A stretch of DNA of 48,000 nt from Cryomorphaceae bacterium MED-G11 (GCA_002457075.1 NTKQ01000003.1:1-48000), one strand, 5' to 3'; positions 16,230 through 26,673 are shown, numbered from the stretch's first letter. Notes: a model not told the origin generated them from the sequence alone. Translations and numbers: made by a program.

Positions 16230-17609
16230 ATGAGACGACTTAATTATTTGTTTTTAATAGCATTTACTTTTACTTCGTATTCTCAAAATTCTAATAGTGA
16301 TTCAGTATTTATAAATAAGATATACAACGAAGCTCTATCTAATGGTGAATCTTATGAATGGCTTGATTATCTATCTAATCAAATAGGAGGTAGACTTTCT
16401 GGTTCTGTCAACTATGATAGATCAGTAAAGTGGGGTAAAGAACAACTAGAGCTTATAGATATTGATTCAGTCTGGTTACAACCAGTAATGGTCCCAAAAT
16501 GGGTAAGGGGAGCTCCAGAATACGCTCATATAGAAACTAGACCAGGTAATAACATATCAGTGCCGATTGCTGCTCTGGGTGGTTCAATTTCTACTCCTTC
16601 AATTGGAATATTTGCAAATGTTCTTGAAGTAAAAAGTTTTAATGAGTTAAGAGAATTAGGTAAAGATTCAGTTAGTGGAAGAATTGTTTTTTATAATCGC
16701 CCAATGGATGAGACTCTAATTAATACTTTTGAAGCATATGGTGGAAGTGTGGATCAAAGAACACGGGGAACTGCTGAAGCTGCAAAGCTAGGAGCTGTAG
16801 GGGTAATAGTAAGATCAATGACTACAATTCTTGATGATTATCCTCACACCGGGTCTATGTATTATGATGGATTAACATTAAATCAAAGAATCCCTGCTGC
16901 AGCGATTAGTACAAATGGAGCAGAACTTTTAAGTTCAATGTTATCATTAAATCCAAAAACAAAATTTTTTTTTAGACAAAATTCTAAGAATTTCCCAGAT
17001 GTTTTAACCCATACTGTTATTGGAGAAATAAAAGGTTCTCAAAAACCTGAAGAAATAATTGTAGTAGGAGGACATTTAGATACGTGGGATCTAGGAGATG
17101 GCAGTCATGATGATGGAGCTGGAATAGTTCAATCTATGGAAGTTTTGCGAATTTTTAAATCTTTAAACTATAAACCTAAAAGAACTATTAGAGTTGTATT
17201 ATTTGCGAATGAAGAAAATGGATTAAGAGGAGGGAATAAATATGCAAGAGAATCTAAATTAAAAAATGAAAAACATTTTTTTGCACTTGAATCTGATGCA
17301 GGAGGATTTACTCCGCGAGGTTTCAGTTTCGATACATCAGAAAAAGAATTTAAATTAATAAAGAAATTTGAGGAATTATTTGAGGATTATGGAATGAATA
17401 ACTTCTTTCTTGGGGGGAGTGGAGCTGATATTGGACCACTTAAAGATGGTTTGGTAATTTTAGCAGGTTTAAGACCCGATCCACAAAGATATTTTGATGT
17501 GCATCATGCTGCATCAGACACTTTTGATAAAATTAATAAACGTGAATTAGAATTGGGTGCAGCTGCAATGGCATCACTAATCTATCTTATGGATAATTAT
17601 AAATTATAA
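16230..17609 (+). CDS. Secreted M28 family zinc peptidase
   Basis: The frame is open further upstream (to 16170), but the ATG at 16230 gives a clean signal peptide (MRRLNYLFLIAFTFTSYSQ) and starts 4 bases after the regulator's stop, so I choose it (459 residues). It resembles M28 carboxypeptidase Q-like enzymes: a PA-like insert (about 125-230) and a catalytic part with the two-zinc ligands H282 in GGHLDTWD, Asp in GSHDDGAG, the EE pair in NEENGLRGG, Asp in ESDAGG and His in DVHHAASDTF. It probably releases amino acids from peptides in the periplasm. The MATE gene follows after 2 bases. Confidence 0.92.
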   Translation: MRRLNYLFLIAFTFTSYSQNSNSDSVFINKIYNEALSNGESYEWLDYLSNQIGGRLSGSVNYDRSVKWGKEQLELIDIDSVWLQPVMVPKWVRGAPEYAHIETRPGNNISVPIAALGGSISTPSIGIFANVLEVKSFNELRELGKDSVSGRIVFYNRPMDETLINTFEAYGGSVDQRTRGTAEAAKLGAVGVIVRSMTTILDDYPHTGSMYYDGLTLNQRIPAAAISTNGAELLSSMLSLNPKTKFFFRQNSKNFPDVLTHTVIGEIKGSQKPEEIIVVGGHLDTWDLGDGSHDDGAGIVQSMEVLRIFKSLNYKPKRTIRVVLFANEENGLRGGNKYARESKLKNEKHFFALESDAGGFTPRGFSFDTSEKEFKLIKKFEELFEDYGMNNFFLGGSGADIGPLKDGLVILAGLRPDPQRYFDVHHAASDTFDKINKRELELGAAAMASLIYLMDNYKL

Positions 17610-17611
17610 GT

Positions 17612-19003
17612 ATGAATTATATACTTAGTAAATTCTCTACCTACACTAGAGAGTTTAAGTATAATATTAAGTTAGCATATCCGGTAATGATAGGTATGTT
17701 AGGCCATACATTTGTTCAATTTGTTGATAATGTTATGGTTGGGCAATTAGGTACTGCTGAACTAGCTGCTATATCTCTTGGAAATAGTTTTGTCTTTATT
17801 GGGATGTCTATTGGAATTGGTTTTTCTCAAGCAATTACTCCTTTAATAGCTGAGGCTGATGGTGCTAAAAAAGATAAAGATATATCAGGGATTTTTGAAC
17901 ATAGTTTTTTAATATGTATAATACTAGGTATTGTTCTTTTTTTATTAGTATTTCTAAATAGGAACCTTTTATATTCAATGAATCAACCTGTTGAAGTTGT
18001 AGAATTAGCTTCACCTTATTTATTCTGGGTTTCATTTTCACTTATATCTATTGTAACTTTTCAATCATTTAGACAATTTGCTGATGGATTATCTTTTACT
18101 AGAGCTGCAATGTATTCTACTCTAGTGGGAAATACTATAAATGTTATCTTAAATTTTGTTTTAATATTTGGGTTTTGGATTTTTCCAAAACTTGGTGTAG
18201 AGGGGGCTGCTATAGGAACTCTAATATCTAGGTTGTGTATGCTTACATTCATAATTTTTTATTTAAAGCTTCATAAAAAATTGTCAAAATATATAAAAAG
18301 ATTTTTTCCTACTAAAGTTGAGATTGAGAGAGTAAAAAAGATTCTATATCTAGGACTTCCTTCTGCATTACATAGTTTCTTTGAGGTAGCTTTTTTTATT
18401 TCTGCAGTTTGGATGTCAGGTTTTATTGGAAAAAACTCACAAGCTGCAAATCAAATAGCATTAAATTTATCTTCTATGACCTATATGGTTGCTCTCGGTG
18501 TAGGAGTAGCAGCGATGATAAGAGTTGGAAATCAAAGAGGGATGATGAATTTTAGAAAATTAAGAGAAGTTGCAATATCTACACTTTTATTAATAATTAT
18601 AATTGACTTTTTTTTCTGTTTAATCTTTTTAATATTTAATGATCTTCTCCCTTTACTTTACCTTGACCCTTCAGATCCATCTAATTTAAATGATGTTAAT
18701 GAGGTATTAACTATTGCATCTAAATTATTAATTGTTGCAGGAGTGTTTCAGCTATTTGATGGTATTCAAGCGGTAGTTCTTGGTGCCTTAAGAGGTATGC
18801 AAGATGTAAATAAACCAGCAATAATTATATTCTTTTCTTATGGTATTTTAGGCTTCCCTATTTCTTACTTTTTAGGTTTTCACACTTCTCTAGCAATCGT
18901 AGGAATATGGATAGGATTATTATCAGGTTTGTTTTTTTCATCATTATTTCTTTTTCTTAGATTTAATTATCTTTCAAAAAAAATAATATTACTAAATGAT
19001 TGA
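17612..19003 (+). CDS. MATE family efflux transporter
   Basis: A 463-residue inner-membrane protein with about twelve hydrophobic segments in two related halves, as in NorM-type MATE transporters that expel cationic compounds in exchange for Na+ or H+. Family signatures are VQFVDNVMVGQLGTAELAA near the start, GIGFSQAITPLIAE, and in the second half ASKLLIVAGVFQLFDGIQAVVLGALRGMQD. The substrate cannot be predicted. The PAP2 gene overlaps its 3' end by 8 bases, so the two are translationally linked, although I see no obvious common pathway. Confidence 0.94.
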   Translation: MNYILSKFSTYTREFKYNIKLAYPVMIGMLGHTFVQFVDNVMVGQLGTAELAAISLGNSFVFIGMSIGIGFSQAITPLIAEADGAKKDKDISGIFEHSFLICIILGIVLFLLVFLNRNLLYSMNQPVEVVELASPYLFWVSFSLISIVTFQSFRQFADGLSFTRAAMYSTLVGNTINVILNFVLIFGFWIFPKLGVEGAAIGTLISRLCMLTFIIFYLKLHKKLSKYIKRFFPTKVEIERVKKILYLGLPSALHSFFEVAFFISAVWMSGFIGKNSQAANQIALNLSSMTYMVALGVGVAAMIRVGNQRGMMNFRKLREVAISTLLLIIIIDFFFCLIFLIFNDLLPLLYLDPSDPSNLNDVNEVLTIASKLLIVAGVFQLFDGIQAVVLGALRGMQDVNKPAIIIFFSYGILGFPISYFLGFHTSLAIVGIWIGLLSGLFFSSLFLFLRFNYLSKKIILLND

Positions 19004-19589
19004 AGATATTCTTAATCTTGATACTGAATTATTTATATATCTTAATAGTTTAGGGTTTTCTTTATTTGACAATTTTTGGATTTTTTTATCTACTAAAGAA
19101 GCTAATGTTTTATTTTATTCTACTCTATTATTCCTTTACTTTTACAAGAGAAGTTTAAAATTTAAATTTTCAGAATTATTTTATCTTCTAATTTTGATTG
19201 CTTTTATGATTACAATTACAGATCAAACAGCAAATTTATTTAAGGATTCCTTTCAAAGACTAAGACCTTGTTATAATGAAATGATAAAAGACTCACTAAG
19301 ACTTGTAAAAGAGAGTTGTGGTGGTAAATATGGTTTTTTCTCTGCACATGCTTCAAATTCTTTTACTCTAGCTGTTTTCTTTGGTCTTTTATATAAAAAC
19401 AAGTTTAAATATCTTATCTATTTTTCACTTCTATATGCTTCCCTTATATCATATAGTAGGATTTATCTTGGAGTTCATTTTCCTCTAGATATATTATTTG
19501 GAGCTGCTTTTGGATTAATTATTGGTATTTTAACCTTTAATTTTTATGATAAAAAATTATATTATTTCAAGTTCTTTAATAAATCTTGA
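18996..19589 (+). CDS. PAP2 family membrane phosphatase
   Basis: A 197-residue integral membrane phosphatase of the PAP2 superfamily with about five or six helices. The three signature motifs are recognisable: KxxxxxxRP as K83 to R90-P91, the central PSGH-like motif as FSAHASNSF (H118), and SRxxxxxHxxxD as SRIYLGVHFPLD. The central motif lacks the usual Pro and Gly. Likely substrates are lipid phosphates such as undecaprenyl diphosphate, phosphatidylglycerol phosphate or lipid A phosphate; the choice is open. Its last 33 bases overlap the convergent glycosyltransferase gene. Confidence 0.88.
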   Translation: MIEDILNLDTELFIYLNSLGFSLFDNFWIFLSTKEANVLFYSTLLFLYFYKRSLKFKFSELFYLLILIAFMITITDQTANLFKDSFQRLRPCYNEMIKDSLRLVKESCGGKYGFFSAHASNSFTLAVFFGLLYKNKFKYLIYFSLLYASLISYSRIYLGVHFPLDILFGAAFGLIIGILTFNFYDKKLYYFKFFNKS

Positions 19590-20672
19590 CCAAGTATATT
19601 TAACCTTAGACTTTCTAATATTAGAAATATATAATTCTTGTCTATCACTTTTTATCGAATTGAGAATTGCCTTTGAAAGATCTTTGGCAGTATTATTAAA
19701 AACTTCTCCACTTTTATCTCTTTGTATTATCTCTTTTAACCCATTAACATTAGAAACAATTAAAGGAGTTTCATAGAAGTATGCAACAGGTGTAATTCCA
19801 CTTTGACTTGCTCTTGTATAAGGTTGGATAACTAGATCACTTGCACATATATAATCCCTTATTTTAGATGACTCTAAGAAATTATTTTCAATTATGACTT
19901 TTTCTTTTAAACCTAGTTTATTTATTTGATTTAAATATTTATCAATGGGGTCATAAAACTCTCCTGCTATTATCAATTTTATATTTTCATTCTTCAGATA
20001 TTTAAAACTGCTAATTAATAATTCTACTCCTTTATATTTTCTTATTAATCCAATAAAAGAGACATAATAAGATTTATCTAAGTCAAGATTTGCTTTTGCT
20101 TTATGTTTATCTTTAATTTTAGGTAAGTTTGAGTTAATTGGGTGAAATAATGAAAGGACTTTTTTTTGAGTACTAAACTTAATTTCATTTCCAACGTTAT
20201 CTGAGAATGAAATAAAACTATTACAAACATTCATAAAAAGTTTTCGAAGAATATTTTCAAAAGGAACTTTTTCATGATTAGTCCAATTATCGATAAGACC
20301 AATAACTTTTATCTTTTTATTTAGAAATAGTCCAATAAAAAAATAAGGTAAGCATAGAATTGGTGACCAATACCTTAGTATTAGAAATTCAGGGTTAAGT
20401 TTATTAACCTTTTTAGAAACTTTAATCCAATTAAATGGATTAATAGTATTGATAAGTCTTCTTACTATAAATTTCTGATTATACTTTTCATTACTATACT
20501 GTGTTTTACCTGGAAAAATAAGATTAGGATATAAAAGTGAAAAAGTCCAAACTTCAGTGTTTAGATTATTATCTATCAACTCATTGCAAAAAGAGTGAGT
20601 GGAGTCAGAAATTCCACCTCTGTAGGGATACGAAGCAGAAAAAACCAGGAATTTAATCCTTTTTGAGTTCAT
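19557..20672 (-). CDS. Glycosyltransferase, GT4-like
   Basis: A 371-residue GT-B fold glycosyltransferase. The N-terminal acceptor part begins FLVFSASYPYRGGISDSTHSFCNEL. The C-terminal GT4-like donor domain starts around residue 205 (YVSFIGLIRKYKGVELLISSF, LIIAGEFYDP). The EX7E-like region is ASQSGITPVAYFYETPLIVS, followed by GLKEIIQRDKSGEVF. It may act on cell-surface polysaccharide or glycolipid, but donor and acceptor are unknown. It starts 26 bases after gltD on the same strand and may be co-transcribed with gltBD, though the pathways are unrelated. Confidence 0.85.
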   Translation of the reverse strand: MNSKRIKFLVFSASYPYRGGISDSTHSFCNELIDNNLNTEVWTFSLLYPNLIFPGKTQYSNEKYNQKFIVRRLINTINPFNWIKVSKKVNKLNPEFLILRYWSPILCLPYFFIGLFLNKKIKVIGLIDNWTNHEKVPFENILRKLFMNVCNSFISFSDNVGNEIKFSTQKKVLSLFHPINSNLPKIKDKHKAKANLDLDKSYYVSFIGLIRKYKGVELLISSFKYLKNENIKLIIAGEFYDPIDKYLNQINKLGLKEKVIIENNFLESSKIRDYICASDLVIQPYTRASQSGITPVAYFYETPLIVSNVNGLKEIIQRDKSGEVFNNTAKDLSKAILNSIKSDRQELYISNIRKSKVKYTWSRFIKELEII

Positions 20673-20698
20673 GATATTTTTATTCCAAAGTAATCACA

Positions 20699-22150
20699 TC
20701 AGAGGTCTCCAAAAGTATTTTTTCTCGGAAGGTTTGATGATCCCATCAGGTAGTTGTCCAAATGATAAGAAGCTTCTCTTCCTTCAGAAATTGCCCATAC
20801 AATTAGAGATTGTCCTCTCCTACAATCACCAGCAGTAAAAATATTATTTTTTTTTGTTTGATAGTTAGAATTAGCTGATATATTACCTTTTTTATCAAGC
20901 ATGACATCTAATTCTTTTGGAAGTTTTTTCTCTGGACCAGTAAAACCTAATGCTAGAATAACTAAGTCACAGTCCCATATTTTTTTTGAGTTGGGGATTT
21001 CAATAAATTGATTTTTTTCTTCATTAAACTCAACATTAACTGTCACTAAACTTTTAATATTATTATTTTCATCACCAATAAACTCCTTCGTCAAAATACT
21101 CCACTTTCTTTCAACTCCTTCTTTATGTGATGAAGATGATTTTAATGTAAATGGCCAATGGGGCCATGGATTTTTTGAAAGTCTTTCAGTAGATGGTTTT
21201 TCAGCTAACTCAAAGTTAGTCACACTTTTTGATCCATGTCTATTAGATGTTCCTATACAATCTGAACCAGTATCTCCTCCTCCGATAACTATAACATTTT
21301 TGTTTTTAGCATTAAACTTATCACTATGTTTATCTATCTGTCCATCAACATATTTATTATTATGAGTTAAGAAATCCATAGCCTGAACAATCCCAGAAAG
21401 TTTATTACCTGGAATATCTAAATCACGTTTGATTGATGACCCACTACAGATAAGTATAGCATCAAATTTTTCTTCTAAATCCTCAATCTTCATTGTCTCT
21501 CCTATTTCAACGTTACATTCAAAATTTATACCTTCCTGAATTAGAATATCAATTCTTCTATCAATTATTTTTTTTTCAAGTTTAAAATCTGGAATACCAT
21601 ATCTAAGTAATCCTCCAATCTGGTTATCCCTTTCAAAAACAGTTACGCTATGGCCAACAGAATTTAGTTGCTGAGATGCTGCAAGTCCTGCAGGTCCAGA
21701 ACCAATTATAGCAATTTTTTTTCCAGTTTTTTTTGTAGGAATTTTTGGAATAATCCAATTCTCGTCAAATCCTCTTTCAACAATTTGTTTTTCAATTAAT
21801 TCAATTGATACAGGAGGATCTATTATACCTAACACACATGAAGCTTCACATGGTGCAGGACATAATCTTCCGGTAAACTCAGGAAAATTATTAGTAGAGT
21901 GTAATACTTTAAGGGCTTCTTTCCAGTTATTATTGTAAACTAAGTCATTAAAATCAGGTATTAGATTACCAAGAGGACAGCCACTATGACAAAAGGGTAC
22001 GCCGCAGTCCATACATCTAGCAGCTTGCAAATTTAATTCAGATTCTTTGGGTGCTATTGTAAACTCCTTATAATTTTTAAGCCTTTTCCTAACTGGTATA
22101 TACTTTTCGTCAATTCTTTTATATTCTTTAAAACCTTTGACCTTTCCCAT
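20699..22150 (-). CDS. gltD: Glutamate synthase, small subunit
   Basis: The NADPH-dependent FAD subunit of GOGAT (483 residues), which supplies electrons to the large subunit. The N-terminal ferredoxin-like region has two Cys clusters (CMDCGVPFCHSGCPLG and GRLCPAPCEASCVLG). The FAD-binding Rossmann motif is AIIGSGPAGLAASQQL and the NADPH site is VIVIGGGDTGSDC. The C-terminal FTAGDCRRGQSLIVWAI completes the FAD site. Its ATG shares a base with the gltB stop (TAATG), which couples synthesis of the two subunits. Confidence 0.97.
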   Translation of the reverse strand: MGKVKGFKEYKRIDEKYIPVRKRLKNYKEFTIAPKESELNLQAARCMDCGVPFCHSGCPLGNLIPDFNDLVYNNNWKEALKVLHSTNNFPEFTGRLCPAPCEASCVLGIIDPPVSIELIEKQIVERGFDENWIIPKIPTKKTGKKIAIIGSGPAGLAASQQLNSVGHSVTVFERDNQIGGLLRYGIPDFKLEKKIIDRRIDILIQEGINFECNVEIGETMKIEDLEEKFDAILICSGSSIKRDLDIPGNKLSGIVQAMDFLTHNNKYVDGQIDKHSDKFNAKNKNVIVIGGGDTGSDCIGTSNRHGSKSVTNFELAEKPSTERLSKNPWPHWPFTLKSSSSHKEGVERKWSILTKEFIGDENNNIKSLVTVNVEFNEEKNQFIEIPNSKKIWDCDLVILALGFTGPEKKLPKELDVMLDKKGNISANSNYQTKKNNIFTAGDCRRGQSLIVWAISEGREASYHLDNYLMGSSNLPRKNTFGDL

Positions 22151-25100
22151 TATTTTATTAGTTCATTAATTTTTTCTTGAGCAATTCTCTCTAATGCAAT
22201 TTTATATTCCTTTGGCATCACTTTTATAAAATTATTTTTTTCTTTGCTCCATTTAGATAGAATCATTTTTGCTATTTTACTATTGGTATTAGAAAAGTGA
22301 TTTTCTAACATATCACTAATAATATCCTCATCCTGGTCTTTAATAGACTCCAAATCTATCATTTCCATATTAAACTTATTTTTAGAAAATTGTTCATTTT
22401 TATATATATAAGCTATACCTCCGCTCATTCCTGCTCCAAAATTTCTTCCAATTTTTCCAAGAACTAAAACAGCTCCACCAGTCATATACTCACAGCCGTG
22501 ATCTCCAATTCCTTCTACAACTGCTTTTGCCCCTGAATTTCTTACACAAAATCGCTCTCCAGCAATCCCATTAATGTATGCCGCTCCTGAAACAGCACCA
22601 TATAAAGCAACATTTCCAGTTATTATATTTTTTTCTGATTCAAAAGTTGATTTTTTTGGAATTCTAACACTAAGTATTCCACCTGATAAACCCTTACCAA
22701 AATAATCATTAGTATTTCCAAACACTGTCATTTTTAGTCCTTTTACTGAGAATGCTCCAAAACTTTGACCAGCTGAACCTTTAAATGTTAGATTTAAAGT
22801 TCCTTTTGGTAATCCATTTTCCCCATGTAATTTGGATATCTCATTGCTTAGGATAGCACCTACTGATCTATCTGTATTTTTTATATTAAACTCTAAAGAG
22901 GTCTTTATTTTCTTGTTTATAGATAATTTTGAATCTTTTAGAATTTTAAAATCTAAAACCTTTTTTAAATTATGGTCTTGAGGTTCAGTATTTCTGTAAT
23001 TATAAGTATTATTAGATAAAGGTTTATATAAAATATTATCAAGATTTATTCCTTTAACTTTGTAGTCTTCAACTCCTTCTTTGGCTTTTAATTTTTGACT
23101 TTGGCCAATCATTTCTTCAACACTTCTAAATCCTAGGTTTGCCATTATTTCTCTTAATTCCTGTGCCACGAAATACATAAAGTTTATTACATGTTCTGGC
23201 TTCCCTTTAAAATTCTTTCTTAGTTCTGGGTCTTGTGTAGCAATTCCAACAGGACAAGTATTTAAATGACAAGCTCGCATCATAATACAACCCGATGCTA
23301 CTAATGGAGCTGTTGAGAACCCGAACTCTTCTGCACCTAAGAGACATGCAATAGCTACATCTCTACCTGTTTTTAATTGTCCATCACATTCAAGTACAAC
23401 TCTACTTCTAAGATTATTCAAAACTAATGTTTGTTGAGCTTCTGCCAGTCCAAGTTCCCAAGGTAAGCCCGCATGCTTTAAAGAAGTAAGAGGTGATGCT
23501 CCTGTACCTCCGTCATACCCTGAAATTAAAATAACGTCTGCTTTAGCTTTAGCTACCCCTGCTGCAATAGTCCCAACTCCAACCTCAGACACTAATTTTA
23601 CATTAATTCTTGCATCTCGATTTGCATTTTTAAGATCAAATATTAATTGAGCAAGATCTTCAATGGAGTAAATATCATGGTGGGGAGGAGGAGAGATTAA
23701 TCCAACATATGGAGTAGAATTTCTTACTTTGGCAATTAGTGGATTAACTTTTGGACCTGGAAGTTGTCCTCCTTCACCAGGTTTAGCTCCTTGAGCCATT
23801 TTTATCTGAATTTCATCTGCATTTGTTAAATAATAAGAACTAACTCCAAATCTACCTGAAGCTACTTGTTTAATTGAGCTATTTCTTGAATCACCATTTT
23901 CATCTTTCATGAATCTTTCAAAATCTTCACCTCCTTCACCTGAGTTACTTTTTCCACCAATTCTATTCATTGCAATTGCAAGATTTTCATGTGCTTCCTT
24001 ACTTATAGATCCATAGGACATAGCACCTGTTTTAAATCTTTTTACAATTTCAGTCCATGGCTCAACTTCTTCGATAGGAATTGGATTATAATCAACAAAT
24101 TTTAGAAGCCCTCTAATTGTCATTAATTGTTCTTCTTGTTTATTAATAAGATCTGAGTATTCTTTGTATGAGCTATAATTTTCAGTTTTAACAGAATTTT
24201 GAAGTTTTGAAATTGTAGTAGGGTTTAACATATGGTTTTCCCCATCTCTTCTCCATCTATATTCACCTCCTATTTTAATAGAAGAGAGGTCAGGCTCTGA
24301 GTTAAATGCAAATTTAATTCTTTGACTAATTTCTTTTTCAAGAACATAAAGTCCAACTCCCTCTATTCTTGTAGGTGTGTTTTTAAAATATTTATTTATA
24401 AAATTTGTTTTTAACCCGAGTGCTTCAAAAATTTGAGAACCTCGATAAGAATTTAATGTTGAGATACCTATTTTATTCATTACTTTAAGGATTCCTTTAG
24501 CTATTGCTTCATTGAAATTTGCTATTGCTGACTCAACACTAATATCTTTAATATGTCCGATTTTATGATGGTAGCTGATTATTTCATTTACTAGATAAGG
24601 ATTAATAGCACTTGCTCCGTAACCAAATAACATTGAAAAATGATGAGGTTCTCTTGGTTCAGCAGATTCAATTATAATTTCAAATTTTGATCTCTTTTTT
24701 CGATTGATCATTGTTTGATGAACAAATGAACAAGCTAGTAAAATAGGAATAGGTGCCATTTTTTTTGAAACCTTTCTATCACTCAATATTATTATATTAG
24801 TTCCATCATCTACAAAGCTTTCAATTTTTAAAACAATTTCGTCAAGTGCCTCTTCAATTCCATTATGACCTTTTTTAAATTCATATAAACATTCTATAGA
24901 TTTTGATTTAAACTTTTCATGATTAATATATTTAATCTTATCTAGGTCCTCATTTGATATAATAGGATTATTAATATTTAGACTGATTGAATGTTCTTCA
25001 ACAATATCAAAGATATTATAATTTTTACCTAACGATAAGCTTGTATCAGTAACTATTTCCTCTCTGATTCCATCTAGAGGTGGATTTGTTACTTGAGCAA

Positions 25101-26655
25101 ATAGTTGCTTAAAGTAATTATATACTAGTTGTGGTTTTTTTGAAAGAACTGCGAGTGGAGTATCTATTCCCATTGATCCAATAGATTCCTTACCACTTAT
25201 ACTCATAGGAATTATTATTTTTTTGAAATCTTCTTTGGTGTAACCAAATATTTTAAGTCTAACTTCTAAATTGATTTTTTCATCTGGAGTTCTATTTCCA
25301 GTATATGAAATATCACTTAATTGTAAAACATTTTTGTTAACCCATTTCTTGTATGGCCTCTGAGTGATTATATTCTCTTTAATTTCAGTATCGTTAATAA
25401 TTCTACCTTCATCCATATCTACCAAAAACATCTTTCCTGGTTCTAACCTTCCATGAGACAATATATTCTCTGGATCTAAATCTACTACTCCTGTTTCAGA
25501 TGACATAATAACATAACCATCTTTTGTAACCGTGTATCTAGAAGGTCTTAGTCCATTTCTATCTAAAAGCGCACCAATATATTTACCATCTGTGAAAGGA
25601 ATAGAAGCAGGACCATCCCAAGGTTCCATAATGCAACTATTATACTTGTAAAATGCTTTTTTTTCATCCGTCATTGAATTATGCTTTTCCCATGCTTCAG
25701 GAACCATCATCATCATAACCTCAGGCAAAGATCTTCCAGTCATTAATAATAATTCTAGAACCATATCCATAGATGCAGAATCTGATTTTCCAGGGATTAT
25801 AATAGGTAGAATTCTAGACATATCCTCTTTAGAAATACCTGCTGATTTGAAAAGCTCTTCCCTAGTTTTCATTCTACTAATATTTCCTTTTAAAGTATTT
25901 ATTTCTCCATTATGACACATGTATCTAAATGGTTGAGCTAAATCCCAAGTTGGAAAAGTATTAGTTGAAAATCTTTGATGAACAAGTGCAAGTTTAGTTA
26001 CTAGATTAGGATTTTTTAGGTCAACGTAGAATCTCTCAATATCTTCAGGAATTAGAAGCCCTTTATAAATAATTGTTCTAAGACTTAAACTTGAAAAATA
26101 AAAATATTCCTTTTGATTTAATTCAGACGAGTAGATTAAATTTTCACTAATTTTTCTAGCTATAAATAGTCTTAAGTTAAAATCTTTATCACTTAACCCA
26201 GAGCTATTACGCTTAATAAAGACTTGTTTTATTTGAGGTTGGGTATTACCAGCGATAGATCCAACTACTTTTGAATTAACAGGAACATTTCTCCACCCTA
26301 ATATTTCTAAATCTTGGTTCCTTATTTCATCTTCAAAAATCTTTATACAGTGATTAGATTGATTTACTTTATTAGGTAAAAAAACCATACCAACGGCATA
26401 TTCATTTGAACTAGGGATTGTAAAGTCACATTGCTTAACAAAAAATTCATGAGGTATTTCAATTAGTATACCAGCACCATCACCTGTTCTTCCGTCAGAA
26501 CTAACTGCGCCTCTGTGTTCTAAGCAAGTTAAAATATTAAGAGCTTGACTAATAATAGTATTGGTCTTCTCGCCATTTAAACTACATATAAATCCTGCAC
26601 CACAATTATCATGTTCAAACTCTGAGAGATATAAACCTTGGTCTTTTAATTTCAT
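22150..26655 (-). CDS. gltB: Glutamate synthase, large subunit
   Basis: The 1501-residue subunit converts glutamine plus 2-oxoglutarate into two glutamates. A 17-residue propeptide precedes the catalytic C18 of the class II amidotransferase domain (EHDNCGAGF). Next come the central domain and the FMN-binding synthase domain (about 850-1220: KTGAMSYGSISKEAHE, PGEGGQLPGPKV, LISGYDGGTGASPLTSLKHAG). The 3Fe-4S cluster Cys residues are in CIMMRACHLNTCPVGIAT, followed by the C-terminal GXGXG beta-helix. The length is full. A perfect -7 element (TATTTTTG, 26666-26673) lies just before the ATG. With GS at 3.6 kb this provides ammonium assimilation. Confidence 0.98.
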   Translation of the reverse strand: MKLKDQGLYLSEFEHDNCGAGFICSLNGEKTNTIISQALNILTCLEHRGAVSSDGRTGDGAGILIEIPHEFFVKQCDFTIPSSNEYAVGMVFLPNKVNQSNHCIKIFEDEIRNQDLEILGWRNVPVNSKVVGSIAGNTQPQIKQVFIKRNSSGLSDKDFNLRLFIARKISENLIYSSELNQKEYFYFSSLSLRTIIYKGLLIPEDIERFYVDLKNPNLVTKLALVHQRFSTNTFPTWDLAQPFRYMCHNGEINTLKGNISRMKTREELFKSAGISKEDMSRILPIIIPGKSDSASMDMVLELLLMTGRSLPEVMMMMVPEAWEKHNSMTDEKKAFYKYNSCIMEPWDGPASIPFTDGKYIGALLDRNGLRPSRYTVTKDGYVIMSSETGVVDLDPENILSHGRLEPGKMFLVDMDEGRIINDTEIKENIITQRPYKKWVNKNVLQLSDISYTGNRTPDEKINLEVRLKIFGYTKEDFKKIIIPMSISGKESIGSMGIDTPLAVLSKKPQLVYNYFKQLFAQVTNPPLDGIREEIVTDTSLSLGKNYNIFDIVEEHSISLNINNPIISNEDLDKIKYINHEKFKSKSIECLYEFKKGHNGIEEALDEIVLKIESFVDDGTNIIILSDRKVSKKMAPIPILLACSFVHQTMINRKKRSKFEIIIESAEPREPHHFSMLFGYGASAINPYLVNEIISYHHKIGHIKDISVESAIANFNEAIAKGILKVMNKIGISTLNSYRGSQIFEALGLKTNFINKYFKNTPTRIEGVGLYVLEKEISQRIKFAFNSEPDLSSIKIGGEYRWRRDGENHMLNPTTISKLQNSVKTENYSSYKEYSDLINKQEEQLMTIRGLLKFVDYNPIPIEEVEPWTEIVKRFKTGAMSYGSISKEAHENLAIAMNRIGGKSNSGEGGEDFERFMKDENGDSRNSSIKQVASGRFGVSSYYLTNADEIQIKMAQGAKPGEGGQLPGPKVNPLIAKVRNSTPYVGLISPPPHHDIYSIEDLAQLIFDLKNANRDARINVKLVSEVGVGTIAAGVAKAKADVILISGYDGGTGASPLTSLKHAGLPWELGLAEAQQTLVLNNLRSRVVLECDGQLKTGRDVAIACLLGAEEFGFSTAPLVASGCIMMRACHLNTCPVGIATQDPELRKNFKGKPEHVINFMYFVAQELREIMANLGFRSVEEMIGQSQKLKAKEGVEDYKVKGINLDNILYKPLSNNTYNYRNTEPQDHNLKKVLDFKILKDSKLSINKKIKTSLEFNIKNTDRSVGAILSNEISKLHGENGLPKGTLNLTFKGSAGQSFGAFSVKGLKMTVFGNTNDYFGKGLSGGILSVRIPKKSTFESEKNIITGNVALYGAVSGAAYINGIAGERFCVRNSGAKAVVEGIGDHGCEYMTGGAVLVLGKIGRNFGAGMSGGIAYIYKNEQFSKNKFNMEMIDLESIKDQDEDIISDMLENHFSNTNSKIAKMILSKWSKEKNNFIKVMPKEYKIALERIAQEKINELIK

Positions 26656-26665
26656 AAGTGAATTA

Positions 26666-26673
26666 CAAAAATA
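26666..26673 (-). promoter_or_regulatory. -7 element of the gltBD promoter
   Basis: TATTTTTG on the minus strand matches TAnnTTTG perfectly. Transcription should start near 26660, leaving a leader of about 5 bases before the gltB ATG. The -33 position has only a GTTT-like match. Confidence 0.55.
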
